A program made the position numbers and the translations under genes. A DNA stretch of 64,000 bases from assembly GCF_000342045.1 (NCBI RefSeq), contig NZ_AONQ01000002.1, positions 62,001-126,000 on the forward strand, in the 5' to 3' direction. Each line of letters begins with the position of its first letter. The first letter of the stretch is position 1. The DNA comes from Paramagnetospirillum caucaseum (lineage in GTDB: Bacteria > Pseudomonadota > Alphaproteobacteria > Rhodospirillales > Magnetospirillaceae). A model generated the notes under the pieces. That model searched no databases. It saw only the letters and a program-made list of their open reading frames with translations, and was not told the DNA's origin. Positions 47,360 to 54,763 of the stretch are shown in pieces.

Positions 47360-47600
47360 TACCAAATCCGAATGATCAATTCGGATTTGGTATCCGGCGC
47401 CCATTGCGGGCGCGGCCAAGCAAACCACGGGTTTGCACCCGGCGAGGGACAGAAAAGCGAGTATACCAAATCCGAATGATCAATTCGAATTCCGTATCCG
47501 GCGCCCATTGCGGGCGCGGCCAAGCAAACCGCAGGTTTGCGCCCGGCGAGGGACAGAAAAGTAAGCATACCAAATCCGAATGAACCGTTCGGATTTGATA
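47360..47600. repeat. 104-bp tandem repeat with palindromic heads
   Basis: Two near-identical 104-base units (47360-47463 and 47464-47567) and a third that contains only the head (from 47568). Each head is a palindrome of about 33 bases (TACCAAATCCGAAT...ATTCGGATTTGGTA), followed by a GC-rich hairpin (GCGCCC-ATTG-CGGGCGC) and a second imperfect hairpin around GCAAACC. The units differ at a handful of positions, including one that breaks the second palindrome. No open frame crosses it convincingly. Confidence 0.9.
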
Positions 47601-47628
47601 TGAGCCCCCGGTAAGCGTGAAACGACAA

Positions 47629-47654
47629 CGGCCCCCGGATCGCTCCGGGGGCCG
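47629..47654 (-). terminator. Terminator of prpE
   Basis: A perfect 11-bp stem (CGGCCCCCGGA with TCCGGGGGCCG) and a TCGC loop, 27 bases after the prpE stop on the minus strand. It is followed by a moderately T-rich stretch (TTGTCGTTT). Confidence 0.75.
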
Positions 47655-47680
47655 CTTGCCGTCCGCGGGATCAGGTGGCC

Positions 47681-49597
47681 TTAAGCCACCGGCTCCTTGC
47701 GGGCCTTGGCGTAGCCGACGCTTTCCAGCGATTCCTCGATCTCGTCCAGGATGGCGGGATCGTCGATGGTCGCCGGCATCTTGAAGTCCTGATTGTCGGC
47801 GATCTTCTGCATGGTGCCGCGCAGGATCTTGCCCGAGCGGGTCTTGGGCAGGCGGTTGACCACGGTGCAGGTCTTGAAGGCGGCCACCGGGCCGATCTTC
47901 TCGCGCACCAGCCTGACCACCTCGGCGATGACCTGGTCGTGGGGCTTGGTCACGCCGGCCTTGAGGCAGATGAAGCCCAGCGGCAGCTGGCCCTTCAGCT
48001 GGTCGGCCACGCCGATGACGGCGCATTCGGCCACGTCGGGATGGCTGGCCAGCACTTCCTCCATGCCGCCGGTGGACAGGCGGTGGCCGGCGACGTTGAT
48101 GATGTCGTCGGTGCGCGACATGATGTAGGCGTAGCCGTCCTCGTCGATCATGCCGGCGTCGGCGGTCTTGTAGCAGCCGGGGAATTCCGAATAGTAGCTG
48201 TCGATGCAGCGCTGGTCGGCGTTCCACAGGGTCAGCAGGGCGCCGGGGGGCAGCGGCAGGCGGACCACCAGCGAGCCGACCTTGCCGGCCTCGCAGGGCT
48301 GATGGCCTTCGTCCAGCACTTCCAGGCCCCAGCCGGGGACCGGCTTGGTGGGCGAGCCGGGCTTGATGGGGAATTCATGCAGGCCCAGGCAGTTGGCGGC
48401 GATGGCCCAGCCGGTCTCGGTCTGCCACCAGTGGTCGACCACCGGAACCTTGAGGTGGTCGCGGGCCCAGTTGATGGTGTCGGGGTCCGAACGCTCGCCG
48501 GCCAGGAACAGGGCGCGGAAGCTGCCCAGGTCGTACTTCTTGATCAGCTCGCCGTTGGGGTCCTCGCGCTTGATGGCGCGGAAGGCGGTGGGCGCGGTGA
48601 ACAGCGAGGCCATCTTGTACTCGCTGATCATGCGCCAGAAGGCGCCGGCGTCGGGGGTGCCGACCGGCTTGCCCTCGTAGACCACGGTGGTCGAGCCGTT
48701 GAGCAGCGGGCCGTAGCAGATGTAGGAGTGGCCGACCACCCAACCCACGTCCGACGCCGACCAGAACACCTCGCCCGGCTTGATGTTGTAGACGTACTTC
48801 ATGGACCACATCAGGGCGACCATGTGGCCGCCGTTGTCGCGGACCACGCCCTTGGGCTGGCCGGTGGTGCCCGAGGTGTAGAGGATGTACAGCGGATCGG
48901 TGGCCTTCACCGGCACGCAATCGGCGGGCTTGGCCTTGGCGCAGACCTCGACCCAGTCCAGGTCACCGGCCTTGTCCATCACGGCGGCCGCCTGCGGGCG
49001 CTGGAACATGATGGTGTTGCCGGGCTTGTGCTCGGAGATGGCGATGGCCTCGTCCAGCATGGGCTTGTAGGCCAGAACCTTGGAGCCCTCGATGCCACAG
49101 GAGGCCGACAGGATCACCTTCGGCTTGGCGTCGTTGATGCGGGTGGCCAGCTCGGTGGGGGCGAAGCCGCCGAACACCACCGAATGGATGGCGCCCAGGC
49201 GGGCCACCGCCAGCATGCCGACCACCGCCTCGGGGATCATGGGCATGTACAGCAGCACGCGGTCGCCCTTGGCGACGCCCAGCGCGGCCAGGGCGCCGGC
49301 CAGACGCGACACCTGGTCCTTCAGCTCGTCGTAGCTGATCTTGCGCTTGGTGCCGGTGACCGGGCTGTCATAGATGATGGCGGTCTGCGGCCCACGGCCC
49401 TGCTCCACATGGCGGTCCACGGCGTTGTAGCAGGTGTTGGTCTCGGCGCCGACGAACCAGCGATAGAACGGCTTGTTGGAATCGTCCAGGACCTTGTCCC
49501 AGGTCTTGTACCAATGGATGTCCTTGGCCGCTTCCCCCCAGAACCCCTCCGGGTCCTTCAGCGACTTGTCGTAGGCTTGCTGGTATGCGTTGGTCAT
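47681..49597 (-). CDS. prpE: Propionyl-CoA synthetase (PrpE-type acyl-CoA ligase)
   Basis: AMP-forming acyl-CoA synthetase of 638 residues that activates propionate (and often acetate) to the CoA ester. The P-loop is YTSGTTGQPKGVV, A8 contains DIINVAGHRLST, and the catalytic lysine lies in TRSGKILRG near the C-terminus. The segment GIEGSKVLAYKPMLDEAI and the W/S-rich opening (GFWGEAAKDIHW) are those of PrpE/ACSS3 rather than acetyl-CoA synthetase. I use the ATG at 49597 (MTNAYQQAYD) since upstream codons to 49672 are not conserved. The 304-bp leader holds several palindromes. Confidence 0.92.
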   Translation of the reverse strand: MTNAYQQAYDKSLKDPEGFWGEAAKDIHWYKTWDKVLDDSNKPFYRWFVGAETNTCYNAVDRHVEQGRGPQTAIIYDSPVTGTKRKISYDELKDQVSRLAGALAALGVAKGDRVLLYMPMIPEAVVGMLAVARLGAIHSVVFGGFAPTELATRINDAKPKVILSASCGIEGSKVLAYKPMLDEAIAISEHKPGNTIMFQRPQAAAVMDKAGDLDWVEVCAKAKPADCVPVKATDPLYILYTSGTTGQPKGVVRDNGGHMVALMWSMKYVYNIKPGEVFWSASDVGWVVGHSYICYGPLLNGSTTVVYEGKPVGTPDAGAFWRMISEYKMASLFTAPTAFRAIKREDPNGELIKKYDLGSFRALFLAGERSDPDTINWARDHLKVPVVDHWWQTETGWAIAANCLGLHEFPIKPGSPTKPVPGWGLEVLDEGHQPCEAGKVGSLVVRLPLPPGALLTLWNADQRCIDSYYSEFPGCYKTADAGMIDEDGYAYIMSRTDDIINVAGHRLSTGGMEEVLASHPDVAECAVIGVADQLKGQLPLGFICLKAGVTKPHDQVIAEVVRLVREKIGPVAAFKTCTVVNRLPKTRSGKILRGTMQKIADNQDFKMPATIDDPAILDEIEESLESVGYAKARKEPVA

Positions 49598-49730
49598 ATC
49601 GGACAGGTCCTCTGCTTTGCCACTCCCATGGGGGGCTTTCCGCCCCTCCGTCTGAGGGGGAGAATGCCGCAATCAGGCAAATTTTGCAAAGGTGCATTGC
49701 AGGGGCGCCAAGCCATTTTGACCCACCCCG

Positions 49731-49758
49731 GTGAAACGATGTTTTCACATTGTTTCAC
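49731..49758. promoter_or_regulatory. 28-bp operator-like inverted repeat upstream of prpE
   Basis: GTGAAACGATGT-TTTC-ACATTGTTTCAC: 12-base arms matching at 11 positions around a 4-base centre. It is 134 bases upstream of the prpE ATG. Symmetry this long is typical of a dimeric repressor or activator site. Confidence 0.65.
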
Positions 49759-49866
49759 AATAGGTTATCGGACGATCCTCGCCCATTCGCAAGGTTCGCA
49801 TTTTTCCGCTGTCCGGGGGGATTTGCCGCATTTTGCAAATTCGGCAACGGGCCGCCGAATGAAATA

Positions 49867-49889
49867 AGGGGCCGGATGAACCGGCCCCT
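49867..49889 (-). terminator. Terminator of the small ydcH-like gene
   Basis: A perfect 9-bp stem (AGGGGCCGG with CCGGCCCCT) and a 5-base loop, followed on the minus strand by TTATTTC. It lies 13 bases after the stop of the 57-residue gene. Confidence 0.82.
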
Positions 49890-49901
49890 CGATCGCCTTC
49901 C

Positions 49902-50075
49902 TCAGTGAGGTCCGGAGCCGATGCGGCTCAGCTCGTCCTTGATCAGCAGTTTCTTGCGTTTCAGATCGTGGATCTGGGTGTTATCCGGCAGCGGGCGTCT
50001 GGTTTCCATCTCGATGGCGCTTTCCAGAGCGGCATGCTTGGCTTTCAAGGACTCGGCACGGTCATGAAGGCTCAT
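49902..50075 (-). CDS. YdcH/DUF465 family small protein
   Basis: A short gene of 57 residues, read directly from the minus strand: MSLHDRAESLKAKHAALES at the start and IHDLKRKKLLIKDELSRIG near the end. This is the DUF465 pattern: a short helical hairpin with a KRxKLxLKDE block. A strong AGGGAGGA ribosome site lies 6 bases upstream, and a terminator follows. Function is not established; members are small cytosolic coiled-coil proteins. A second family member is at 52622. Confidence 0.85.
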   Translation of the reverse strand: MSLHDRAESLKAKHAALESAIEMETRRPLPDNTQIHDLKRKKLLIKDELSRIGSGPH

Positions 50076-50215
50076 TACGGTCCTCCCTATGGGTTGGGTG
50101 ACTCGAGAATCTTATTCCTCCTGTCACGGGATTGTCAGCAGGGAAATTGCCCTCTCCCCCCCTCCTGGACTAAGGTTCTTACTCGATCCCGGACCTAGAG
50201 AGAGGACCATCCGCC

Positions 50216-50788
50216 TTGAACGCCCCCCCGACCCGCCTGATCGTAGGAATTAGTGGAGCATCGGGGGTGGTCTACGGCATCCGCGTCCTGGAAATGCTGG
50301 GACAGCTGGGCGTGGAATCCCATCTGGTCATGAGCCGCGCCGCCGAGGTGACGCTGTCCCACGAAAGCGACCTCAAGGTCGCCCAGGTCCGCGCCCTGGC
50401 CAGCCACTGGTACAAGCCCGAGGATATCGGTGGAGCACCGGCCTCGGGCTCGTTCCGCTCGCTGGGCATGATCGTGGCGCCGTGCTCGATCCGCAGCATG
50501 AGCGAGATCGCCACCGGGGTGACCACCTCGCTGCTGACCCGGGCCGCCGACGTGGCGCTGAAGGAACGCCGCCGGCTGGTCCTCATGGTGCGCGAGACGC
50601 CGCTGCACACCGGCCACCTGCGTTCCATGCTGCACCTGTCGGAAATGGGCGCGGTGATCGCCCCCCCCGTCCCCGGCTTCTACGCCAGGCCGGAAAGCCT
50701 GGACGACATGGTCGAGCACAACGTCGGCCGCATGCTCGACCTGTTCGGGCTGGATTGCGGAACCATCAGGCGCTGGGGGGAAGATTGA
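50216..50788 (+). CDS. ubiX: Flavin prenyltransferase UbiX
   Basis: Enzyme of 190 residues that prenylates FMN to make the cofactor of UbiD decarboxylases. The nucleotide-binding start (LIVGISGASGVVYGIRVLE), the FMN phosphate region VAPCSIRSMSEIATGVT and ERRRLVLMVRETPLHTGHL are family signatures. The start is TTG at 50216, with AGAGAGGA 10 bases upstream. No ubiD gene is adjacent. Besides ubiquinone synthesis, the cofactor could support UbiD-type decarboxylation of aromatic acids. Confidence 0.95.
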   Translation: MNAPPTRLIVGISGASGVVYGIRVLEMLGQLGVESHLVMSRAAEVTLSHESDLKVAQVRALASHWYKPEDIGGAPASGSFRSLGMIVAPCSIRSMSEIATGVTTSLLTRAADVALKERRRLVLMVRETPLHTGHLRSMLHLSEMGAVIAPPVPGFYARPESLDDMVEHNVGRMLDLFGLDCGTIRRWGED

Positions 50789-50815
50789 CCGGCTGGGTCA
50801 GCCCGATCGCCTTGG

Positions 50816-51418
50816 TCATGCCGGACAGTGAAGGTAGGACGTCTGCAGGCTGTTCCAGACTTTCGCCGCGTCGAACCCCACGACCAGCGCCTGGTCGTGG
50901 GGATTTTCGGTGAACGCCCCCATGCCATGCAGAATCATGTAAGCCGGATAATAATCCGGCTTACCAACATCCCGGATATCGGCACACGTTTTCCTCAAGA
51001 CCTCGTGATTACCGGATATCGCCTTGACCTCGTCCAGGAAACGTTTCTTCTTGTCCTGGGAAACCGCTGAAAACGTCGTCATGATCAGCACGGCCTTGGC
51101 CTGCCCCGCGCTTTTGTCAGCCACTCGCGCGGCATCGAAATTTCCGTATACTCCGGCCAGGGAGAATAAGGCGGCGGCACGGTCATAACGGTCTTGCGCC
51201 AAGCAACTCGCCACCCCCTGATACAAATCGGGCGGCGTCAGCTGATTGTTCGCCTCGCTGAGCTCGATACACCCGACGTCATGAGTGACGGCAAGGCTCC
51301 CTTCGGCGCGGTGGTTGGTGATGTTCCCATTCCGCTCAGTGATGATCTTAGGCGGCGCCATGGTCTGACTGTAGGCTGATGTCGACAACAGCACGATCAG
51401 GATACACAAAACCCGCAT
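50816..51418 (-). CDS. Predicted secreted protein, unknown function
   Basis: A 200-residue protein not recognised as any family. The signal peptide MRVLCILIVLLSTSAYSQ is followed by a mature region with four cysteines (VGCIEL, ASCLAQ, KTCADI and the C-terminal HCPA), suggesting two disulfide bonds in the periplasm. The part QDRYDRAAALFSLAGVYGNFDAAR may be a Sel1/TPR-like helical hairpin. The ATG at 51418 has GGAGGGAG at the right distance. G+C content appears lower than in neighbouring genes, possibly recent acquisition. It lies 26 bases behind the phosphofructokinase gene in the same direction. Confidence 0.75.
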   Translation of the reverse strand: MRVLCILIVLLSTSAYSQTMAPPKIITERNGNITNHRAEGSLAVTHDVGCIELSEANNQLTPPDLYQGVASCLAQDRYDRAAALFSLAGVYGNFDAARVADKSAGQAKAVLIMTTFSAVSQDKKKRFLDEVKAISGNHEVLRKTCADIRDVGKPDYYPAYMILHGMGAFTENPHDQALVVGFDAAKVWNSLQTSYLHCPA

Positions 51419-51444
51419 CTTCTCCCTCCGCCAGCCAGGTACCC

Positions 51445-52530
51445 CTACATCTCGCCGATATAGATGCCCAGGCCGCGGGCCGTCTGGGCCAGGGTGCCAT
51501 AGGGGTCGATGGGCCGGGTGATGCCGGCCACGTCCGAGATCGGCACATCCACCACCTGGCCGTGCTGCCAGGCCACCATGCGGCCCAGCTTGCCCTGGGC
51601 GATCAGGTCCACGGCATGAACGCCGAAGGCCGAGGCGATGATGCGGTCGCGCATGGCCGGCATGCCGCCGCGCTGTACATGGCCCAGCACGGTGACGCGG
51701 GTTTCCGCCTCCACCGTCTCCGCCAGCCGCGCCGCTAGGTACTGGCCGATGCCGCCGTAGCGGGCCTGGCCGCCGCTCTGCACCTGGGTCACCGAAAGTC
51801 CGGTCTCGGTCTTGCAGCCCTCGGCCACCACCATCAGGGCGTGGTTGCGCCCCTCGGCCTTCACCTCGGCGATCTTCCTGGCGATACCGTCCAGGGTGTA
51901 GGGAATCTCGGGGATCAGCACCACGTCGGCGCCGCCGGCGATGCCGGCGTTGATGGCGATGTGGCCGACGTCGCGGCCCATCACTTCCAGGATCATCACG
52001 CGGTGATGGCTGGCCGCCGTGGGGGCCAGCCGGTCCATAGCCTCGCCCGCCACGTTGAGCGCCGTGGCGAAGCCGATGGCATAGTCGGTATGGGCGACGT
52101 CGTTGTCGATGGTCTTGGGGATGCCGACCATGGGGATGCCGCCCTGGCGGCACAGCTGGTTGAGGATGCGCATGGAGCCGTCGCCGCCGATCACCACCAG
52201 CGCCTCGATCCCCAATTCCTTGTAGCCGTCCACGAAGTCCTGGGAGCGGTCCTTCTTGCTGCCGTCGGGCATGGGATAGGCGAAGGGATCGCCCTTGTTG
52301 ATGGTGCCAAGGATGGTGCCGCCCAGGCGCAGCATCTCGTCGCCCACCGACTTCAGGTCGAACTCGACGTAATTGAGCGGCCGGTCCATCAGTCCCAGGC
52401 TGCCGTCACGGATACCGAACACCTGCCAGCCGTAATTGCGGATGGCACGGTGGACGACCGCGCGCAAGGCCGCGTTCAGTCCGGCGCAATCGCCGCCGCT
52501 GGTCAGAATTCCGATACGCTTGGCCGCCAT
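51445..52530 (-). CDS. pfkA: 6-phosphofructokinase, group III (ATP- or pyrophosphate-dependent)
   Basis: Phosphofructokinase of 361 residues that phosphorylates fructose 6-phosphate. The phosphoryl-donor site reads GGDGS (115-119) and PKTIDND (138-144). In bacterial families G118 is the ATP-type residue and K139 the PPi-type residue, the mixed combination seen in group III (PFP_mixed) enzymes. Other motifs are MGRDVGHIAINAGIAGGADVVLIPE and VLGHVQRGG. The donor therefore cannot be decided from sequence alone. It is divergent from the DUF465 gene. Confidence 0.93.
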   Translation of the reverse strand: MAAKRIGILTSGGDCAGLNAALRAVVHRAIRNYGWQVFGIRDGSLGLMDRPLNYVEFDLKSVGDEMLRLGGTILGTINKGDPFAYPMPDGSKKDRSQDFVDGYKELGIEALVVIGGDGSMRILNQLCRQGGIPMVGIPKTIDNDVAHTDYAIGFATALNVAGEAMDRLAPTAASHHRVMILEVMGRDVGHIAINAGIAGGADVVLIPEIPYTLDGIARKIAEVKAEGRNHALMVVAEGCKTETGLSVTQVQSGGQARYGGIGQYLAARLAETVEAETRVTVLGHVQRGGMPAMRDRIIASAFGVHAVDLIAQGKLGRMVAWQHGQVVDVPISDVAGITRPIDPYGTLAQTARGLGIYIGEM

Positions 52531-52621
52531 TCCCCAACCTCCTCTTTATCCTACCTTACCCATACCGTTTCCGGCCGAGTTCTGCTACCCTCCAACCACT
52601 TATTCCTGACCTCGTCCCGCC

Positions 52622-52828
52622 ATGATCGATGACAATCTTGAAGAGGTCCGCCGTCAACTGGCGGAATTGAAGACCGAGCACCGCGATCTGGACGACGTGA
52701 TTTCCCGCGTTTCCGGCGAGGCGCCGTTCGATCAGCTGCGCCTGCAGCGCCTGAAAAAACGCAAGCTGTATCTCAAGGACGAGATTTCCCGGCTGGAAAA
52801 CCAGTTGATTCCCGACATCATCGCCTGA
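52622..52828 (+). CDS. YdcH/DUF465 family small protein
   Basis: A 68-residue helical protein. The C-terminal half reads LQRLKKRKLYLKDEISRLE, the DUF465 pattern, nearly the same as in the 57-residue protein at 49902. An acidic N-terminal helix (NLEEVRRQLAELKTEHRDLDD) completes a coiled-coil hairpin. It starts 9 bases before folK ends its own leader and is probably transcribed with folK. Function not established. Confidence 0.85.
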   Translation: MIDDNLEEVRRQLAELKTEHRDLDDVISRVSGEAPFDQLRLQRLKKRKLYLKDEISRLENQLIPDIIA

Positions 52829-52837
52829 CGCTCCATC

Positions 52838-53326
52838 ATGACACTGGTTCACCTCGGCCTCGGCACCAACCTGAGCGACCGGCCCGCCAACCTGCGCGCC
52901 GCCTTCGAATCCCTGGCCGCGCTGGGCACCGTCGCCGCCCGCTCCCATCTGTGGGAGACGGCGCCGCTCTACGTCACCGACCAGCCGGCCTTCCTCAACA
53001 TGGCCGCCGCGCTGGACACCGCGCTGCCGCCGCTGGACCTGCTGGCCCACCTCAAGGCCCTGGAGGACGAACTGGGCCGCGTCGCCTCGGTGCGCTACGG
53101 GCCGCGCCTGATCGACCTCGACATCCTTCTCTACGGAGATGTGGTGATGGAGAGCGAGACTCTCACCCTGCCCCACGCCCGGCTGCACGAGCGCCACTTC
53201 GCCCTGGCCCCCCTGGCCGAGATCGCCGGAACCGTTCTTCATCCGGTGCTGGGCGCCACCATCGCCCAATTGCTGGAGCGCCTGCCCGAAGCCGCCGACG
53301 TCCGCCGCCTGGGGCCCCTTCGGTAA
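52838..53326 (+). CDS. folK: 2-amino-4-hydroxy-6-hydroxymethyldihydropteridine diphosphokinase (FolK)
   Basis: HPPK, 162 residues, transfers pyrophosphate from ATP to 6-hydroxymethyl-dihydropterin in folate synthesis. The N-terminus shows LGTNLSDRPANLR, where family members read LGSNLGD. The metal and substrate motif is GPRLIDLDILLYGD, and LPHARLHERHFALAPLAEI is the conserved C-terminal part. It follows a DUF465 gene by 9 bases and precedes folB, which is usual for the folate cluster, although folP is absent here. Confidence 0.95.
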   Translation: MTLVHLGLGTNLSDRPANLRAAFESLAALGTVAARSHLWETAPLYVTDQPAFLNMAAALDTALPPLDLLAHLKALEDELGRVASVRYGPRLIDLDILLYGDVVMESETLTLPHARLHERHFALAPLAEIAGTVLHPVLGATIAQLLERLPEAADVRRLGPLR

Positions 53327-53390
53327 TTGCTTGCGCGCCGCTCGCCGGAAGCGCTATGACCCTGCTTTCCCAGCCTGAGGAAAGAGCCAA

Positions 53391-53801
53391 GTGTTCGTGA
53401 GCCGCAGTCAAGCCGAGACCCAGCCGGGCGAAGCGCCGGTCCGCCGCCTCTACCGCATCCTGGTGCGCGATCTGGTGCTGAAATGTTTGATCGGCATTCA
53501 CGCCCACGAATTGCTGGCCCCCCAGCGGGTGCGCATCAACGTGGACATGAGCGTGCTGGAGCAGGCCGGCCCGTTAAGCGACGACATCGCCAACGTGGTC
53601 TCCTACGAGGACGTGATCGACGGCATCAAGGTCATGCTGGCCGAGGGCCACATCAACCTGGTCGAAACCCTGGCGGAAAAGATCGCCGAGCTGTGCCTGA
53701 CCGATGAGCGGGTGGAAACCGCCCGCATCCGGGTGGAAAAGCTCGACGTCTACGCCGAGGCCGCCTCGGTCGGCATCGAGATCGAGCGCGGACGGCAGTA
53801 G
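53391..53801 (+). CDS. folB: Dihydroneopterin aldolase (FolB)
   Basis: Aldolase of 136 residues that cleaves dihydroneopterin to 6-hydroxymethyl-dihydropterin, the step before FolK. Family segments are VRDLVLKCLIGIHAHELLAPQ, SYEDVIDGIK and NLVETLAEKIAELCL with the catalytic residues. The start is GTG at 53391 with GAGGAAAG upstream; another GTG at 53397 is in frame. An extra 22 residues precede the core. It lies 64 bases behind folK, and convergent pdxJ follows. Confidence 0.93.
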   Translation: MFVSRSQAETQPGEAPVRRLYRILVRDLVLKCLIGIHAHELLAPQRVRINVDMSVLEQAGPLSDDIANVVSYEDVIDGIKVMLAEGHINLVETLAEKIAELCLTDERVETARIRVEKLDVYAEAASVGIEIERGRQ

Positions 53802-53806
53802 AACTT

Positions 53807-53880
53807 ATACCAACCTGCGTTGAGTGAAACTCATCGCGGGTTGGATAGGCCCAACGGGCCGCGCGCCTTACGGCGCCCGC
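53807..53880. repeat. Palindromic repeat unit between folB and pdxJ
   Basis: A 16-base hairpin with 14 paired positions (CCAACCTGCGTTGAGT, GAA loop, ACTCATCGCGGGTTGG at 53810-53844) is followed by two GC-rich hairpins (GGCCC-AAC-GGGCC and GCGC-GCCTTACG-GCGC). The layout, ATACCAA palindrome then GC-rich hairpin, is the same as in the 104-bp repeats at 47360. It may also act as the terminator for folB and pdxJ. Confidence 0.6.
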
Positions 53881-53893
53881 CCGCCGCTTGGCA

Positions 53894-54625
53894 TTACGTC
53901 CGGCGGGCCTCGTCCATCAGCTGGCGCATGTGGCGGATGGACGCGTCGAGGCCGACGAAAATGGCCTCGCCCACCAGGAAGTGGCCGATATTCAGTTCCA
54001 TGATGGAGGCGATGGCCGCCACCGGCTTGACGGTGTCGTAGGACAGGCCGTGGCCGGCGTGGCATTCCAGGCCGATGGCCTCGGCATGGGCCGCCGCCGC
54101 CTGGATGCGGGCGAATTCGCGGTCACGCCCTGCCCCCTCGGCGTCGCAATAGGCGCCGGTATGCAGTTCGACCACCGGCGCCCCCAGGGCCTTGGCGGCG
54201 TCCAGCTGCTTCGGGCTCGCCTCGATGAACATGGAAACGCGGATGCCGGCGTCGAGCAGGCGCCCGACCAGCGGCATCAGGCTATCGAACTGGCCGACCA
54301 CGTCGAGGCCGCCCTCGGTGGTGCGCTCCTCGCGGCGCTCGGGCACGATGCAGGCGGCGTGGGGCCGGTGACGCAGCGCGATGGCCACCATCTCCTCGGT
54401 CGCCGCCATCTCGAAATTGAGCGGCAGGGTGATCTCGTTGGCGAGGCGCTCCATGTCGCGGTCGGAGATGTGGCGCCGGTCCTCGCGCAGATGCGCCGTG
54501 ATGCCGTCCGCTCCCGCCGCGGCGGCCATGTGGGCGGCCCGTACCGGGTCGGGATGGCGCCCGCCGCGGGCGTTGCGGATGGTGGCGACGTGGTCGATGT
54601 TGACGCCGAGGCGCAGGCGGGTCAT
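53894..54625 (-). CDS. pdxJ: Pyridoxine 5'-phosphate synthase (PdxJ)
   Basis: TIM-barrel enzyme of 243 residues that condenses 1-deoxyxylulose 5-phosphate with 3-amino-2-oxopropyl phosphate in vitamin B6 synthesis. Typical parts are [22 protein letters not shown] at the start, [13 protein letters not shown], and [13 protein letters not shown] near 150. H10, from the NIDHVAT motif, corresponds to a known catalytic histidine. It is monocistronic between the folB and RelA/SpoT genes. acpS, its common neighbour, is absent. Confidence 0.95.
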   Translation of the reverse strand: MTRLRLGVNIDHVATIRNARGGRHPDPVRAAHMAAAAGADGITAHLREDRRHISDRDMERLANEITLPLNFEMAATEEMVAIALRHRPHAACIVPERREERTTEGGLDVVGQFDSLMPLVGRLLDAGIRVSMFIEASPKQLDAAKALGAPVVELHTGAYCDAEGAGRDREFARIQAAAAHAEAIGLECHAGHGLSYDTVKPVAAIASIMELNIGHFLVGEAIFVGLDASIRHMRQLMDEARRT

Positions 54626-54672
54626 GGCCTAAGAACTCCATTGGATTGAATTGGGCTATCGCCCGAACCCAT

Positions 54673-54733
54673 CCGGGGCCAATGCCCCGGACCCCATTTT
54701 ATTTCATGAATGGGGTTTGGGGCCTTTGGCCCC
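54673..54733. terminator. Cluster of three hairpins between pdxJ and the RelA/SpoT gene
   Basis: CCGGGGC-CAAT-GCCCCGG (54673-54690), ACCCCAT...ATGGGGT (54691-54716) and GGGGCC-TTT-GGCCCC (54719-54733) lie in a row after the RelA/SpoT stop on the minus strand. The middle one has an AT-rich loop. The group probably ends the stringent-response transcript. Confidence 0.65.
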
Positions 54734-54763
54734 AGGCGGGTATGGGCGGCAGCCCATGAACAC

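Larger units (their letters stand above)
49598..49901 (-). promoter_or_regulatory. Motif-rich promoter region of prpE
   Basis: A 304-bp gap ahead of prpE with no gene. It holds two TTTGCAAA octamers (49683-49690 and 49832-49839), an 11/12-matched inverted repeat at 49731-49758 (listed separately), and the ydcH terminator at 49867-49889. TTTGCAAA is the half-site of ScfR-type acyl-CoA regulators such as PccR and RamB, which control propionate metabolism. Confidence 0.55.

Noticed and set aside
47360-47600. CRISPR array
   Set aside because: Units are 104 bases, repeated end to end without variable spacers, and no cas gene is nearby.
49671-49702. Full PccR-type double site TTTGCAAA-N4-TTTGCAAA
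   Set aside because: Only single octamers are present; the flanking bases do not give a second octamer at the required distance.
50816-52153. Apparent 445-codon fusion to the secreted protein
   Set aside because: The first 245 codons are a frame-shifted reading of the phosphofructokinase gene; a signal peptide starts at 51418.
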